A DNA stretch of 64,000 nt from Selaginella moellendorffii. Taxonomy: Eukaryota > Streptophyta > Lycopodiopsida > Selaginellales > Selaginellaceae. Location: positions 3,285,407 through 3,349,406 of the forward strand of contig NW_003314267.1 in assembly GCF_000143415.4 (NCBI RefSeq), written 5' to 3'. The position numbers and the translations under genes were made by a program. This document shows positions 33,414-44,635 of this stretch, piece after piece; position 1 is the first letter of the stretch; the number at the start of each line of letters is the position of its first letter. The notes under the pieces were generated by a model. It saw only the letters and a program-made list of their open reading frames with translations. It was not told where the DNA came from and did no database searches.

Positions 33414-34050
33414 GCACCATGTTCTCATATCCTTGCATCGGGGGCATGTTTTGGAAATGCTGTGGTTGGAGACGAATGCTACTTCATAGGCGGTGTGTAG
33501 ATTCTTTCTATCTGTGGCTCTATTCAATGGTTTTTGTGTCTGACAAACAAGAAACGTTGCTCTTTGACATGAAGACGCTAAACTGGACAGTTGTGCCTGT
33601 GGAACCACATCTCACTGGCAAGGTAAACTTAGTCACTTCAGTGTTCTTGTGTGTGAGTCGTAGTACAGGGCTTGACTCTAGTGTATGCAACAATGAATAG
33701 TCAAAACATTCCAATAGCCTTGTGGGGTGTAGGGGTATGTTTATGCCAATATACCCTAACTTCTTAATGTTTTTTTCCACTGCCTTCATGATGCAAACTA
33801 TGACGTCCTACTGTGTGCCACACAAAACAAACACTGGATTGCTCCATGTCAGGGAAGCAAATGGGCTGGTCCTTGGGTGTTCAGTGCTCCTGATGTAGGA
33901 AAGCCCTGCAGTGGAGATTCAAGCTTAGATTGGTGGTTTGATGAGAGCTGTCACTGGAGTTAGCATCACTGCTAGTGACCCTGTATCTCCATGGGAGGAA
34001 CTAATCTTTTGTGCTCCAAGCAGTGAAACTAGCCAAAGCAGTTTCATACT
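33414..34050 (+). pseudogene. Kelch-like gene fragment, left copy
   Basis: The plus-strand translation around 33,530-33,620 reads DKQETLLFDMKTLNWTVVPVEP, typical of a kelch repeat blade as in plant F-box/kelch proteins, which are substrate receptors of SCF ubiquitin ligases. The right copy (58,332-58,760, minus strand) shows the blade split by 49-50 bp introns. Here a stop and extra bases inside the second intron suggest decay. No F-box is present. The segment points away from the DUF3669 fragment. Confidence 0.55.
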
Positions 34051-34960
34051 ACTAGAAAGATAGACTTACAGTAATTGGTAAAAATGAACTACAAATACTG
34101 CGGGTAGTAAAATCCTAACACCACAAAATTCAACTTGACCTAAAGCTACAATCCATAGATATCAAGGAGTGCAAGAAATTCCTTTCCAGATGAAGTTGTG
34201 AGTGTGTGAGTGTGCGAGAGTGTGGAGAGCCATGGTTAGGATGGAGAGATGCTTTAGCAATTTTTCATATAATCAGATGTCTAACAAGGTATTTTCTTTC
34301 TTCTTCTTTGCTCCTCAATAATTGCTATTGATGGCTCCAACCATAACTTCATCAAGATAATAGTATTGTTGATCTAGATTCAAGTTGTAAAAAATCATTG
34401 TAGCAAGAAGAAATTTCTTAGTTCTATTTAAATCCATCTTTCATATTAAAATTAGAATTTGAACAACTAGTGGCAAAGTAAAGCTAAAGTGACTAACTTT
34501 TTATCTTTGGGAGTGATTTTGGCTCTAAAGTGCTAGTGAGCAATATGCAAGTAGTCAATTGATCCATGTGGCAATGACATAGCAATATGATATGGCAGTA
34601 ATGGGGTGGCAGTTGGCAATGTGGCAAAATAAAGATTTTAGAAGTTAAGCAAAAAGAATTAAGGGCTAGCCTTCTAGGACTATAGCTGGATGCAAAAACC
34701 ATAGCATTAATCTATAGGATATGGGTAAGGAGTGGCAAAACATGAAGAATCCACACATAGATAATAAAATATTAACAAGCTAGCAAAATCTTGGGCTTGA
34801 GAGTATGAAATGCAAGAGGTTGAAGTTGGTGGTGATTGAGCAAAAAAGAGAGCATTTGGAGCAGTTGAGTTGGAACAATTGAGAATTAACATTTGTTAAT
34901 CTCTAATGCATTGCAAGCTGGGTAGCAACATTCCTAATGGGAGTGAGGCCTTGATAGGGC
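34051..34960. other. Palindrome arm DNA without recognised gene
   Basis: Matches in reverse 55,800-57,300. Short frames on the minus strand (34,493-34,702) resemble those on the plus strand of the right arm (56,843-57,133), for example a run of HYCHI...CYCHMDQ, but are low-complexity and not clearly coding. The right copy has extra segments (about 56,000-56,320 and 56,430-56,810). Confidence 0.5.
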
Positions 34961-35715
34961 CAAGATGTGAGACACAAATTCCTAAGCCCCAAAGTAGAGC
35001 TGAAAGGGTGCCACATAGTAGTGGCCGAAATAGAAGCCTAGCTCATGCTCTGGAATTAAGGTTCTTGGGCGACAGCTAAGAATAGGGCTCCTGGCAACTA
35101 GGGCCCTGTTCTAAGGCTAGGGTTCTAGTGGGTTTAGGGTTTTAGTTGCAGTCTTAGGAGGCTCTTAAGGTATCTCGACAGTGGACAAACAGTTGCAAAA
35201 ACTCTAAAAATGGAGCTCTTTGCCAAGATCTAGGTAATCTTGCTTGCCTTGTTGTGTGATAAGAGCGATAGTGGTCAAAGATTGGTGGAGTTGGATGTCA
35301 CCTTAGGGGTGACTTGGAGCAACTAGGACTTGAAAAAGTTCACAGCTTTCTGGATTCTCTTTGGAAGACCACACATGATGTCTTGCTTTGAGGATGATTG
35401 GGAAGGGAGGATTTTTTGGATCTAGTGGCTTGCTACCACGTTTGGGGCCAGCAACTGAGAGAGACAATTTGATGCTGCACGTGTAAGGGATTTACACGTT
35501 TCCTCTCCAATGCTAAATCTGGAGCATTTGGCTCCTTTAGGAGGAGGTTTAGGCCATTTCTCTAGTCCTTAGGGCTAGGACTCTTCTGAAGGTTGGCTAG
35601 TGCACTTGTCCCGTGTGGTAGCTTCGACTATGAGTTGGAGGATGTTCACACCTCGCATGGATTTACAAGTTGGAGTCACACTGCAACTGGGCATTGTTTT
35701 GGTACTTGAGGCATA

Positions 35716-37309
35716 TGTGAGACACAAAATCCCTAGGCCCCAAAGTGGAGCCGGAAGGGTGCCATATGGTAGTGGCCGAAGCGAAAGCCAAACGAGCGTA
35801 ACACGTTTGGACTAAAAGCTCCGACTTCAAAGGTCGAGAGCGGGAGTGGAACTCCCAACAAAGTGCTCAAGGAATGAGCACGAAGCGAGCCATAAGCGAG
35901 GCTCTACAAAGAGACCCAAAGGGACCAACATATGACACGTGGAAGACTCCGAGATGAAGTCCGAGATGGATCCGAGATGGAGTCTGAGATGGACCCGAGA
36001 TGGACCCGAGATGGAGTTTGAGATGGGATCCGAGATGGAGTCCGAGATGGACCCGAGATGGAGTTCGAGATGGACCCGAGATGGAGTCTGAGATGGACCC
36101 GAGATGGAGTCCGAGATGGAACCGAGACCGGGACTGAGACTGAGACCGAGACTTAGACTGAGACTGAGACCGAGATCGAGTCCGAGTCCGAATCCGGGAC
36201 TGAGACCGAGTCCGAGTCCGAGTCCGAATCCGGGACCGAGACCGAGTCCGAGTCCGAGTCTGAGTTTGAGTCTGAGTCCGAGTCCGAATACTAATACAGG
36301 CAGTTGGGTGAAAGCCCAAAGCGTGCGTCTCCCAGGGGGGGGGGCTGCGGGGGGTTCCAAAAGTATAGTAGGGAGAGTGTGGGGGTTGGAGCCCAGTGGA
36401 GCCAGTTTGGCCAGGAAAGGCCAGTTTGGCCCAGGAAGGCCAGACCCAGTGTTGGGTGATGAGCTGACCACTGGGAAGTCCAAGACTAGAGTGAACACGG
36501 ACCGACAAGCGGGGTAGCTTGGTGAAGTGTTCAAGAGCCGGCTCTAGTTCCCCCGGGAGATCGACTGGCCGATGCTCCTAGTCCAAGTGTGGGTGGCACT
36601 ACCTACTTGGATACCAGGCGTGGCTCAACGGAACTTCACTCTAAGCCCATGGCTAGAGCACCCAAAGGTGGAAGGTGGGGAGAGTACCCAGGTGGCTTGC
36701 GTAAGGCCATGGTGTTCCGAAATGTTGTCCCAAAGGCCCAGACTGTGGAAAGGAAGAGGAGCAGTCCTCTGGGGTAGTGACCAAGGACATAGTTGTGGGG
36801 AGAGGAAGTCCCAGAGGACCGTGGGACTTAGTGGTCGGGCCTGTGGGCCTCGATTTAGTGGCAGTGTTGGCAAACATGGCCAGGGGCAGAAAGGGACTTA
36901 GTGGGGACTGACAGAGGGATATTGGGGAAGGCTGTTCCCCTTATCGGTGGGCATCCTAAGGATGCTAAGGAGTGGATCTGAAATGACCACTCACGAAGGG
37001 TCTGCCTAGTCTTGGAGAGCCAAGACTGTGATGCAAGTGGTATTGGACTACCAGAGTGGCAAAGGTGATTGAGCATGGCCTTAGCGCAACATGCTGCTAT
37101 ATTGGTGGTACCTCTGAGTGTCGGTCATGGGATCGGACACGTGGAGCACTTGGACCAGGTGCAAGGGTTGAGTGGCATGGATGCCATTCTTGGGGCTAGC
37201 AAGTCCCAAGTCCTGGATTGGACTTATGGAGGTTGTGAATGAGACTCCTCCAAGTGGTCGGAGGTGTGGTTAAGTGACTAAAGTAGAATGGAAAATTTAG
37301 TCGCTTACA
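35716..37309 (+). repeat. 5' LTR of element A
   Basis: 1,594 bp, TGTGAGACAC to CGCTTACA. Layout: unique head, minisatellite (35,942-36,300), the ACTAATACAGG/GTGAAAGCCC/G-run/AAAAGTATAGTAG module, then about 900 bp of unique sequence. Confidence 0.88.
35942..36300 (+). repeat. Minisatellite in 5' LTR of A
   Basis: GAGATGGAGTCC and GAGATGGACCCG units of 12 bp, often paired into 24 bp, grading into GAGACCGAGACT and GAGTCCGAGTCC units toward the right end. The regular purine bias puts Arg/Ser/Pro- or Asp/Ser-type frames on both strands. Confidence 0.92.
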
Positions 37310-37312
37310 ACT

Positions 37313-37324
37313 TGGTATCGGAGC
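37313..37324 (+). other. Primer-binding site of element A
   Basis: TGGTATCGGAGC, one base from the plant initiator tRNA-Met site, 3 bp after the LTR end. Confidence 0.85.
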
Positions 37325-40300
37325 TATTCCTTAGTCCGACCTTTATTGGTGCTCAAGTATATCACCATTGGTGTTGGCATCGGAAGGTCCGATGAGTGGG
37401 CCTATCCTTGAGGAGTAGCAGGTTGGGAAGACATGGCTCTCCATTATAGTTCATGTGTGAACTTGTAGACACAGTGGTGGATAGAAAAGGGCCAATAATG
37501 GAACGACTTTGGGATCTTGGGAACAGTGCAAGGTTTTCCTCATTGAGTTGAGGAGGTGATCCAGATGAGCGTTTGACTCAACAAATTGGCTAATGTAGTT
37601 GTGGTAAACAACTATAGTTGGGATCACGGGGAAGATAGAGACTCCAGAAACAATAAAGGAGTCACAAGATTATCCTCACATAGTTGAGGTTGGTGCTCAT
37701 GAAGGTGAGACCGGAATGGATGACCGTGAGAGGTCAAGTATGGATAAGGACACGAGTCCTTGAAGTGGTAGCCAACGTTACCCTTGATAAATGCTGGAAC
37801 AACCCAAGGAGTTGGGGATGTACTTAGAGAATGAGTTGGTATTCTCATCACATGGACAAGTGGTTTTAAGAGGCAAAAGGTTGCCCCAAGAGAACAAATC
37901 AAGTGTCGGAGTAACACTTGCAAAGATGGTCCTTGTGAGTAGGACCTGAATACAAGAAGTGTATTCCAGTGAGCTGGCACCTCAAAGGTAGGACTTCATG
38001 GGTCGTCGGATGACAAAGTCCAAAAAGCTGGATGACTCCAATAGAATCAAAGAATAATCCTAAAGGATTGATGGAAGCATTTGGACTGAGGTGTGTGGTA
38101 CCCCACGAAGGATGGGGGGGATCATAGGATCCAAGGATGAGAACAGAGGGTATCTCATCGATGGCAAAATGTGTCATGCTAAAGTCATGGGAAGGGTGTT
38201 CCCAAAAGAAAAAAAATTTGAAACAAAGTTGTGTGTGACCTCTATGGTGCAGTGCTAACGGATGGTTCGCATGAGAAAGAGTGGTATTGGTCTTGGCAAA
38301 GACTTAGACACAAAGAAGAAGTGTCATAGAGGTAGGCTTGTGGAGCCGATGGTGTGGAGACACCAAAGGTGCCAAGGTGTGATACCTTGAGGCTATGTTG
38401 GTGGGTTCATGAGAACCCCTTGCCAAAGGAATCTCAATGGAAATGGGAATGGCATAGCCTAAGTTGCAGAGCATGCAGTTGGAGTGTGGTGACCCAGATA
38501 ATGATGGAGGTGTGGAAGCACCAGCAATGAGTTGTAGGACTTGACAACTATGAGGCAACTAAACAAGAGGCGCAAAATAATTGGTTAAACGGGTAGAAGG
38601 TAACTACCCAAGCCTTCTTAATGGCATGAGGAAGTTGGATATACCCTTATGGGGGATAAGTTGCTTATGTTGCGATATAGTAAGTCAATGTCATAAAAGG
38701 AAATACTCATTGTCAAGGAAGCCGTCATTGAGACACCCGAACACTCTAAAACACCAGGAGGTGGTGTTTGATGTCGCGAGGGCAGTAGATAAGGCCCAAG
38801 GGACTAAGTCCTTAGCAAATGATGGATAGTAGGTGCTATCCAAATGTCTAAGGTGGCGGAGACAGGAGAAGACTGTCTACTCGAATTGGACAAAGCCAAA
38901 AATGGAATTTTGGCAAGGCTAGCAATGGGCATGCAAAGGCCCGTAAGGAACAACGTAATCCCAGTGTGTGGGATTATAGGGTGAGCATACCTGGATTGAG
39001 GAACCACTCCCTAGGCTATCGGGTAGGTTCATCCCTAAGAATACTTGCTAAAGGATGATAGAAAGTGCAAAGCTATCCTCCTGGTCTGGAGGAGAATGAC
39101 TGAAGAAAGGTGTGAAGCCAAAAGCAAAAAGTAAGGGGATAGAACCGAACCATAAGAATCGAAGGGCATAACCAAGGTGGTTATGCCAGCTGAGAGTGGA
39201 GAATCAAGTGGGGGCTCGAGGGTGTTGCCGCTAGCAACCGTGATGCCATAGAGAGTCTAAAATATGGAATTGTCCATGTTAGACTATATGGTAATTGGAA
39301 AGCTTGCAAAAAGGGAGGCCTTAGCAAGCTAAAGGACAGAGTTCCTTCAAGGTTCCCAAAGAGGATTCTAGGTAGCTTAGTACCTAGAAAGGCCAAGTGT
39401 AAATGGTTCAAAGCATGCGCGAAATCAGAGTGGCGCAGCAGAAGTGTGGTCTTGAAGCTTGCCATGAGGCAAGGCTATCAAGGTTAGGGAAGTAGCTCCC
39501 GAGTGTTCAAAGAGAGGGCTTTGAACGAAAGTCGATGATCAAGGGCTTTCACGCTTGTGCAGGAACCATGTTACAGTGGTCGGAGGACTTGCCAAAGCGA
39601 GATTGGCAAGTCAGGGGAACAAATACCCTAATTGAAGGTGATAACTTCAAAAAGGGTGGGCCATGGGGCCAAGCATGGAGGAGTCCATGCATGATCACAG
39701 ACTTGTCAAGTGAGAGGACTTGGCAATGTGGAGGAACTAGGTTCCTAAGCTGTGATCTATAGCGCGCTTTAAGTATAAGTTGGTGCACCGGCTTGATGAG
39801 TCACGCCAGGCATCCTGGGTGATGCCGTCCGTAGATGCATATACGGAGGTTGGGTTCGAGTCCCGACCCTCTAGTGCTTGGGTTCGAGTCCCAACTCACT
39901 AGGGCGTGGTGATGGTTTGGAATATGAGGACACTCATATTTCGGTGGTCATGGACTCTCAGTGAGGAGACTGGTTTGGGCACACCGCCAAGCGAGGGATG
40001 CATTAGAGTCGTGATGCACGGTTAGATTGCTTAGTGTGGCTCAGCATATCTAATTTGACCACCTTGGTGCAAGTGACACCAAGGACGTGGTGAATGAGAT
40101 GGGGACACCCAATCTCAGTTGCTATGGACCCTTGGCCGGAGGGGCTGGCTTGGGCGCACCGTAAGTGTGGGGGATGCCCCCGGGGTCGTAGTTAACAAGT
40201 TAAAGGTCTGGAAGACCTAGTACCTATTGGCAAACCTGTTAAGGTGCCGAGGTGAGATCACTAGGTGATCTTGTGGCTAAATAAGGACAAGGTTTTTGTT

Positions 40301-41407
40301 TGGGTTAAGGAATAGGATTCCTAGTTCAAAGTGTTGATTTGAACTATTGATGATGGTGTGGCTTGGTCAAGGTGACCAAGTGGGAAAAGCACCTTAGGGA
40401 AATGAGCTATGTCATTGCGATGGCATAGTGTGTCCAAGAAAAGTAGTCTCTATAAGAGACCTATGGGAGGGTCACAAAGTTGGGCCGTGGATAAAGCCCA
40501 CATCAGAAGATTCTAAAGAGACTTACTAGGGGTGAACACCCTAGTCTTGGCAAAGCAGAGCCTTTGCTATGGAATCAAAAGAATACCTCAAGGAGGGAGG
40601 TAGAGATTCAGTGTTACTTGGTGCAACAATCAACGGATAGGAGCAAAAGATGAGTGGCCAAGTTAAGGCTGTGGAATCCCTTGGAAGGAATTCAAGTGGC
40701 AAAGTTAGGCAAGGAACACTAATGTGTTGGACGCTAACAAATTGCGGGAAAGGAAGTGTGTTTCCAAAGATGGATTCCGAATTGCTCCGATTTGGCGAAA
40801 GTGGAAGCTCCAAGGGAGGGAGCGGTAAGGTAGCCAAATGATAGGGCTATGGACAGCCCTAGCACAAAGTATGATAACTGGAACTTAGTGCCCAAGGTGG
40901 CACGAAATAGAAAAGAGGATGATGGTGCCCTCGAGTAAAGAACTTCCTAGGAGGGGAAGTGGAGTTGCACAAAATGTGCAAGGCAAGGTGTCAGAGACAC
41001 CTAGGAAATTGACTCCAAAAAGTCAAAAGTAAACATTCCAAAGTGCAAAGGTAAATCAATGGAACCTGTGACTACTCAAGAATGAGTAGTGGAATTGAGT
41101 TAGAGAGGGTGTCTCTAACGGGTTTAGCGAGAACTGAACCAATAAAAAGCAGCAAACCACCCCAGGTGGTCAAGTGAGTCTCTAAGTTGGAGAGACTATC
41201 CTCCTTAGAGGATGGGCAAGGCATGGTGAGCCTTTAGTGTCGAACCATTGACGAATATGGAGAAGGCATGGTGAGCCTTCAATGTCAAACCATTGACAAA
41301 TATTGGCTAGGGGCCAAGGATGGAAATGGTAACACATGCGGGTGTTACTTTATAAAATGGTTTACCGTTCGATGAGGACATCGAACTTCGTCTATGGGTG
41401 GTGGAGT
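37325..41407 (+). mobile_element. Internal region of element A, non-coding
   Basis: About 4.1 kb without gag, protease, RT or integrase signatures on either strand. It contains two tRNA-like B-box motifs (39,853-39,863 and 39,881-39,891) and a diverged tandem duplication (39,903-40,030 and 40,088-40,215, sharing GGCTTGGGCGCACC-like text). The same layout recurs in element E (46,770-47,110) and, in reverse, partly in B. Conserved non-coding length suggests packaging or structural constraints. Confidence 0.75.
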
Positions 41408-42960
41408 TGTGAGACACAAAATCCCTAGGCCCCAAAGTGGAGCCGGAAGGGTACCATGTGGTAGTGGCCGAAGCAAAAGCCAAACGAGCATAACACGTTT
41501 GGACTAAAAGCTCCGACTTCAAAGGTCGAGAGCGGGAGTGGAACTCCCAACAAAGTGCTCAAGGAATGAGCACGAAGCGAGCCATAAGCGAGGCTCTACA
41601 AAGAGACCCAAAGGGACCAACATATGACACGTGGAAGACTCCGAGATGAAGTCCGAGATGGATCCGAGATGGAGTCTGAGATGGACCCGAGATGGAGTCC
41701 GAGATGGACCTGAGATGGACCCGAGATGGAGTCCGAGATGGAGTCTGAGATGGATCCGAGATGGGTCCGAGATGACCCGAGATGGAGTCCGAGATGGATC
41801 CCGATATGGAGTCCGAGATGGACCCAAGATGGAGTCTGAGATGGAGTCCGAGATGGAACCGNNNNNNNNNNNNNNNNNNNNNNNNNNNNNNNNNNNNNNN
41901 NNNNNNNNNNNNNNNNNNNNNNNNNNNNNNNNNNNNNNNNNNNNNNNNNNNNNNNNNNNNNNNNNNNNNNNNNNNNNNNNNNNNNNNNNNNNNNNNNNNN
42001 NNNNNNNNNNNNNNNNNNNNNNNNNNNNNNNNNNNNNNNNNNNNNNNNNNNNNNNNNNNNNNNNNNNNNNNNNNNNNNNNNNNNNNNNNNNNNNNNNNNN
42101 NNNNNNNNNNNNNNNNNNNNNNNNNNNNNNNNNNNNNNNNNNNNNNNNNNNNNNNNNNNNNNNNNNNNNNNNNNNNNNNNNNNNNNNNNNNNNNNNNNNN
42201 NNNNNNNNNNNNNNNNNNNNNNNNNNNNNNNNNNNNNNNNNNNNNNNNNNNNNNNNNNNNNNNNNNNNNNNNNNNNNNNNNNNNNNNNNNNNNNNNNNNN
42301 NNNNNNNNNNNNNNNNNNNNNNNNNNNNNNNNNNNNNNNNNNNNNNNNNNNNNNNNNNNNNNNNNNNNNNNNNNNTCCCAAAGGCCCAGACTATGGAAAG
42401 GAAGAGGAGCAGTCCTCTGGGGTAGTGACCAAGGACACAGTCATGGGGAGAGGAAAGTCCTAGAGGACCGTGGGACTTAGTGGTCGGGCCTGTGGCCCTC
42501 GATCCAAGTGCCAGTGTTGGCAAACACGGCCAGGGGCAGAAAGGGGACTTAGTGGGGACTGACAGAGGGATATTGGGGAAGACTGTTCCCCTTATCGGTG
42601 GGCATCCTAAGGATGCTAAGGAGTGGATCTAAGATGACCACTCACAAAGGGTCTGCCTAGTCTTGGAGAGCCAAGATTGTGATGCAAGTGGTATTGGACT
42701 ACCAGAGTGGCAAAGGTGATTGAGCATGGCCTTAGCGTAATAGGTTGCTATATCGGTGGTACCTCTGAGTGTCGGTCATGGGATCGGACACGTAGAACAC
42801 TTGGACCAGGTGCAAGGGTTGAGTGGCATGGATGCCATTCTTGGGGCTAGCAAGTCCCAAGTCCTAGATTGGACTTATGGAGGTTGTGAATGAGACTCCT
42901 CCAAGTGGTCGGAGGTGTGGTTAAGTGACTAAAGTAGAATGGAAAATTTAGTCTCTTACA
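41408..42960 (+). repeat. 3' LTR of element A, with assembly gap
   Basis: Partner of 35,716-37,309. A run of 514 N (41,862-42,375) covers the end of the minisatellite and the following module, so the true length is unknown. The open frames that run through the gap are not real. Confidence 0.88.
41862..42375. other. Assembly gap (N run)
   Basis: 514 undetermined bases. It starts within the minisatellite of the LTR, where repeats commonly break assemblies. By comparison with the other LTR (36,120-36,730) about 600 bp is expected. Confidence 0.99.
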
Positions 42961-43162
42961 ACATGTTGGTGGTAGAGCACTCCGTGGTGGTCTCAAGTGT
43001 CGCAGAGTGTAGAATGTGGCTTCTAGTTTCACAGTGGAGTCACCTACAAGGCAGACAGCCCACAGGCAGCACCAAGCATCTGTGCTTGTAGTATTTGAGA
43101 GTGCGCTTTCGATGTTGTTTTAGCCCTTAAGGGGCATTGGGAAATAGTACATACACATTTCA

Positions 43163-44635
43163 CCGAAGCGAAAGCCAAGTAAGCATAACACATTTAGACT
43201 AAAAGCTCTGACTTAGACAGTCAAGAGTGGGAGTGGAACTCCCAATGAAGTGCTTGAGAAATGAGCATAAAGCAAGTAGTAAGTGAGTCTCTAGAAAAGG
43301 CACATAAGAGGACTAATACATGACACATAAAAGTGTCAAGATGGAGTCTAAGATAGACTTGAGATGGAGTTTGATATAGACCTGAGATGGAGTCCGAGAT
43401 GGACCTAAGATGGAGTTTGAGTTGGATCCAAGAGGGACCCAAGATAAAGTCCGAGATGGATTTGAGATGGAGTTTGAGATGGACCTGAGATGGAGTTCGA
43501 GATGCACTTGAGATGGAGTCCAAGATGGAGTCTAACGTGGAGTCCGAGATGGACATGAGATAGAGTTCGAGGTTGAGGCTGAGAAAGTGACCGAGACCGA
43601 GATTGAGACCGAGACTAAAACTGAGTCTGAGTCTGAGTTTGAGGCTGAAAGCCCAAAGTGTTCGTCTCCCAAACCCTAGAGGGTTTGGTGAGCTACAAAA
43701 GTATAATAGAGGGAGGATTCCAATTGAGCTAGTTTAGCCAAGAAAGGCCAGTGTGACCAAGGAAGGCTATACCCACGTGTTGGGTGATGATATATCCACT
43801 AAGGAGTCCAAGGCTAAAGTGAATATGGATAGACAAATGGGGTAACTTAGTGAAGTGTTCAAAAGTTGGCTTTAGCTCCCCCGAGAGATTGAATGATTGA
43901 TGCTTCCAATTCAAGTGTGGATGGCACTACTTACTTGGATACCTTGTGTGGCTCATCAAAACCTTGCTCTAGCCAATTGGTTAGGGCACATAATAGTGGA
44001 AGGTGGGGAGAGTACCCACAAGGCTTGCATATGGCTACAGTATTTCGAAATGTTGTCCCAAAGTCCTAGGTTATGGAAAGGAAGAGGAGTAATCCTTTGG
44101 TATAGTGACCAAGGATATAGTCACATGGTGAAGAAGTACTAGAGGTTAGTAAAACTTAGTGGTTAAGCCTTTGGACCTTGATCCAGTGGTAGTGTTGGTA
44201 AACACGACTGTGGATGGAGGGGAATTTAGTAGGAATAGAAAGGAAAGTGGGGAAGAGTGTTCCCCATGTCTCTAAGCATCCTAAGGGTGCTAAGGTGTGG
44301 TCAAGGGATGACCACTTATGTATAGAGGGTCTAGTCTTTGAGAGACTTAACTGTGGTGTAAGTGGTGTTGGACCACCGGTATGACAAAGATGAATGGGTA
44401 TGGCCTTAGCATAACAAGCTAATATGTCAATGGTACCTTTGGGTGTCAGTCAAGGGATTAGATATGTGGAGCACTTGGACCAAGTGCAAAGGTTGAGTGG
44501 CATAGATGCCATTCACGAAGCTAGCAAGTCCCCAAATCCGAAATAGGACTTATGGAAATTGTGAGTGAGACTCCTCCAAGTGTTTGAAGGTATAGTTAAG
44601 TGACTAAAGTAAAATGGAAAATTTAGTTTCTTACA
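43163..44635 (+). repeat. 5' LTR of element E, second part
   Basis: Continues the LTR begun at 34,966-35,038. It includes a degenerate minisatellite (43,330-43,650), and the AAAAGTATAATAG motif, and ends TTTCTTACA. A degenerate primer site TGGTATCGAAGT follows at 44,639-44,650. It is more diverged from A than A's LTRs are from each other. Confidence 0.8.

Larger units (their letters stand above)
30946..34960. repeat. Left arm (outer part) of the giant palindrome
   Basis: This segment is present again in inverted orientation at 55,780-61,390. Matching blocks in order: 30,960-31,150 with 61,195-61,380; 32,258-32,530 with 60,180-60,440; 32,621-33,414 with 59,260-60,101; 33,414-34,030 with 58,330-58,760; 34,090-34,240 with 57,200-57,300; 34,490-34,960 with 55,800-57,010. 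Order and orientation are preserved throughout. A retroelement scrap (about 31,150-32,257) has replaced part of the left arm. Confidence 0.85.
35716..42960 (+). mobile_element. Non-coding LTR element A (family 1), complete
   Basis: LTRs at 35,716-37,309 and 41,408-42,960 in direct orientation, a tRNA-Met type primer site right after the first LTR and no coding motif in the 4.1-kb interior. Flanking pentamers are gcata and acatg, agreeing at three positions with two transitions. Its low divergence from B makes it one of the younger family 1 copies. Long frames on either strand belong to the minisatellites. Movement would need gag-pol of another element. Confidence 0.87.
35039..43162. mobile_element. 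Insertion F, about 0.9 kb of own sequence, split by element A
   Basis: Own parts are 35,039-35,715 and 42,961-43,162. It is flanked by similar 14-bp sequences (35,025-35,038 and 43,163-43,176) that agree at ten positions, the four differences all being transitions. It has no visible terminal inverted repeat, poly-A tail, LTR or coding frame. A 14-bp duplication would fit a non-LTR retroelement fragment. Unclassified. Confidence 0.5.

Noticed and set aside
35942-36300. Regular short repeats that might suggest a CRISPR array
   Set aside because: Units abut directly without unique spacers, lie inside LTRs of a plant genome and have no cas genes nearby.
39848-39895. Possible tRNA gene because of GGTTCGAGTCC
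   Set aside because: No A box at proper distance and no acceptor stem pairing could be found by eye. Kept only as a motif finding.
41519-42523. Open frames of 230-330 codons
   Set aside because: More than half of each is the N gap (41,862-42,375), and the rest is minisatellite.
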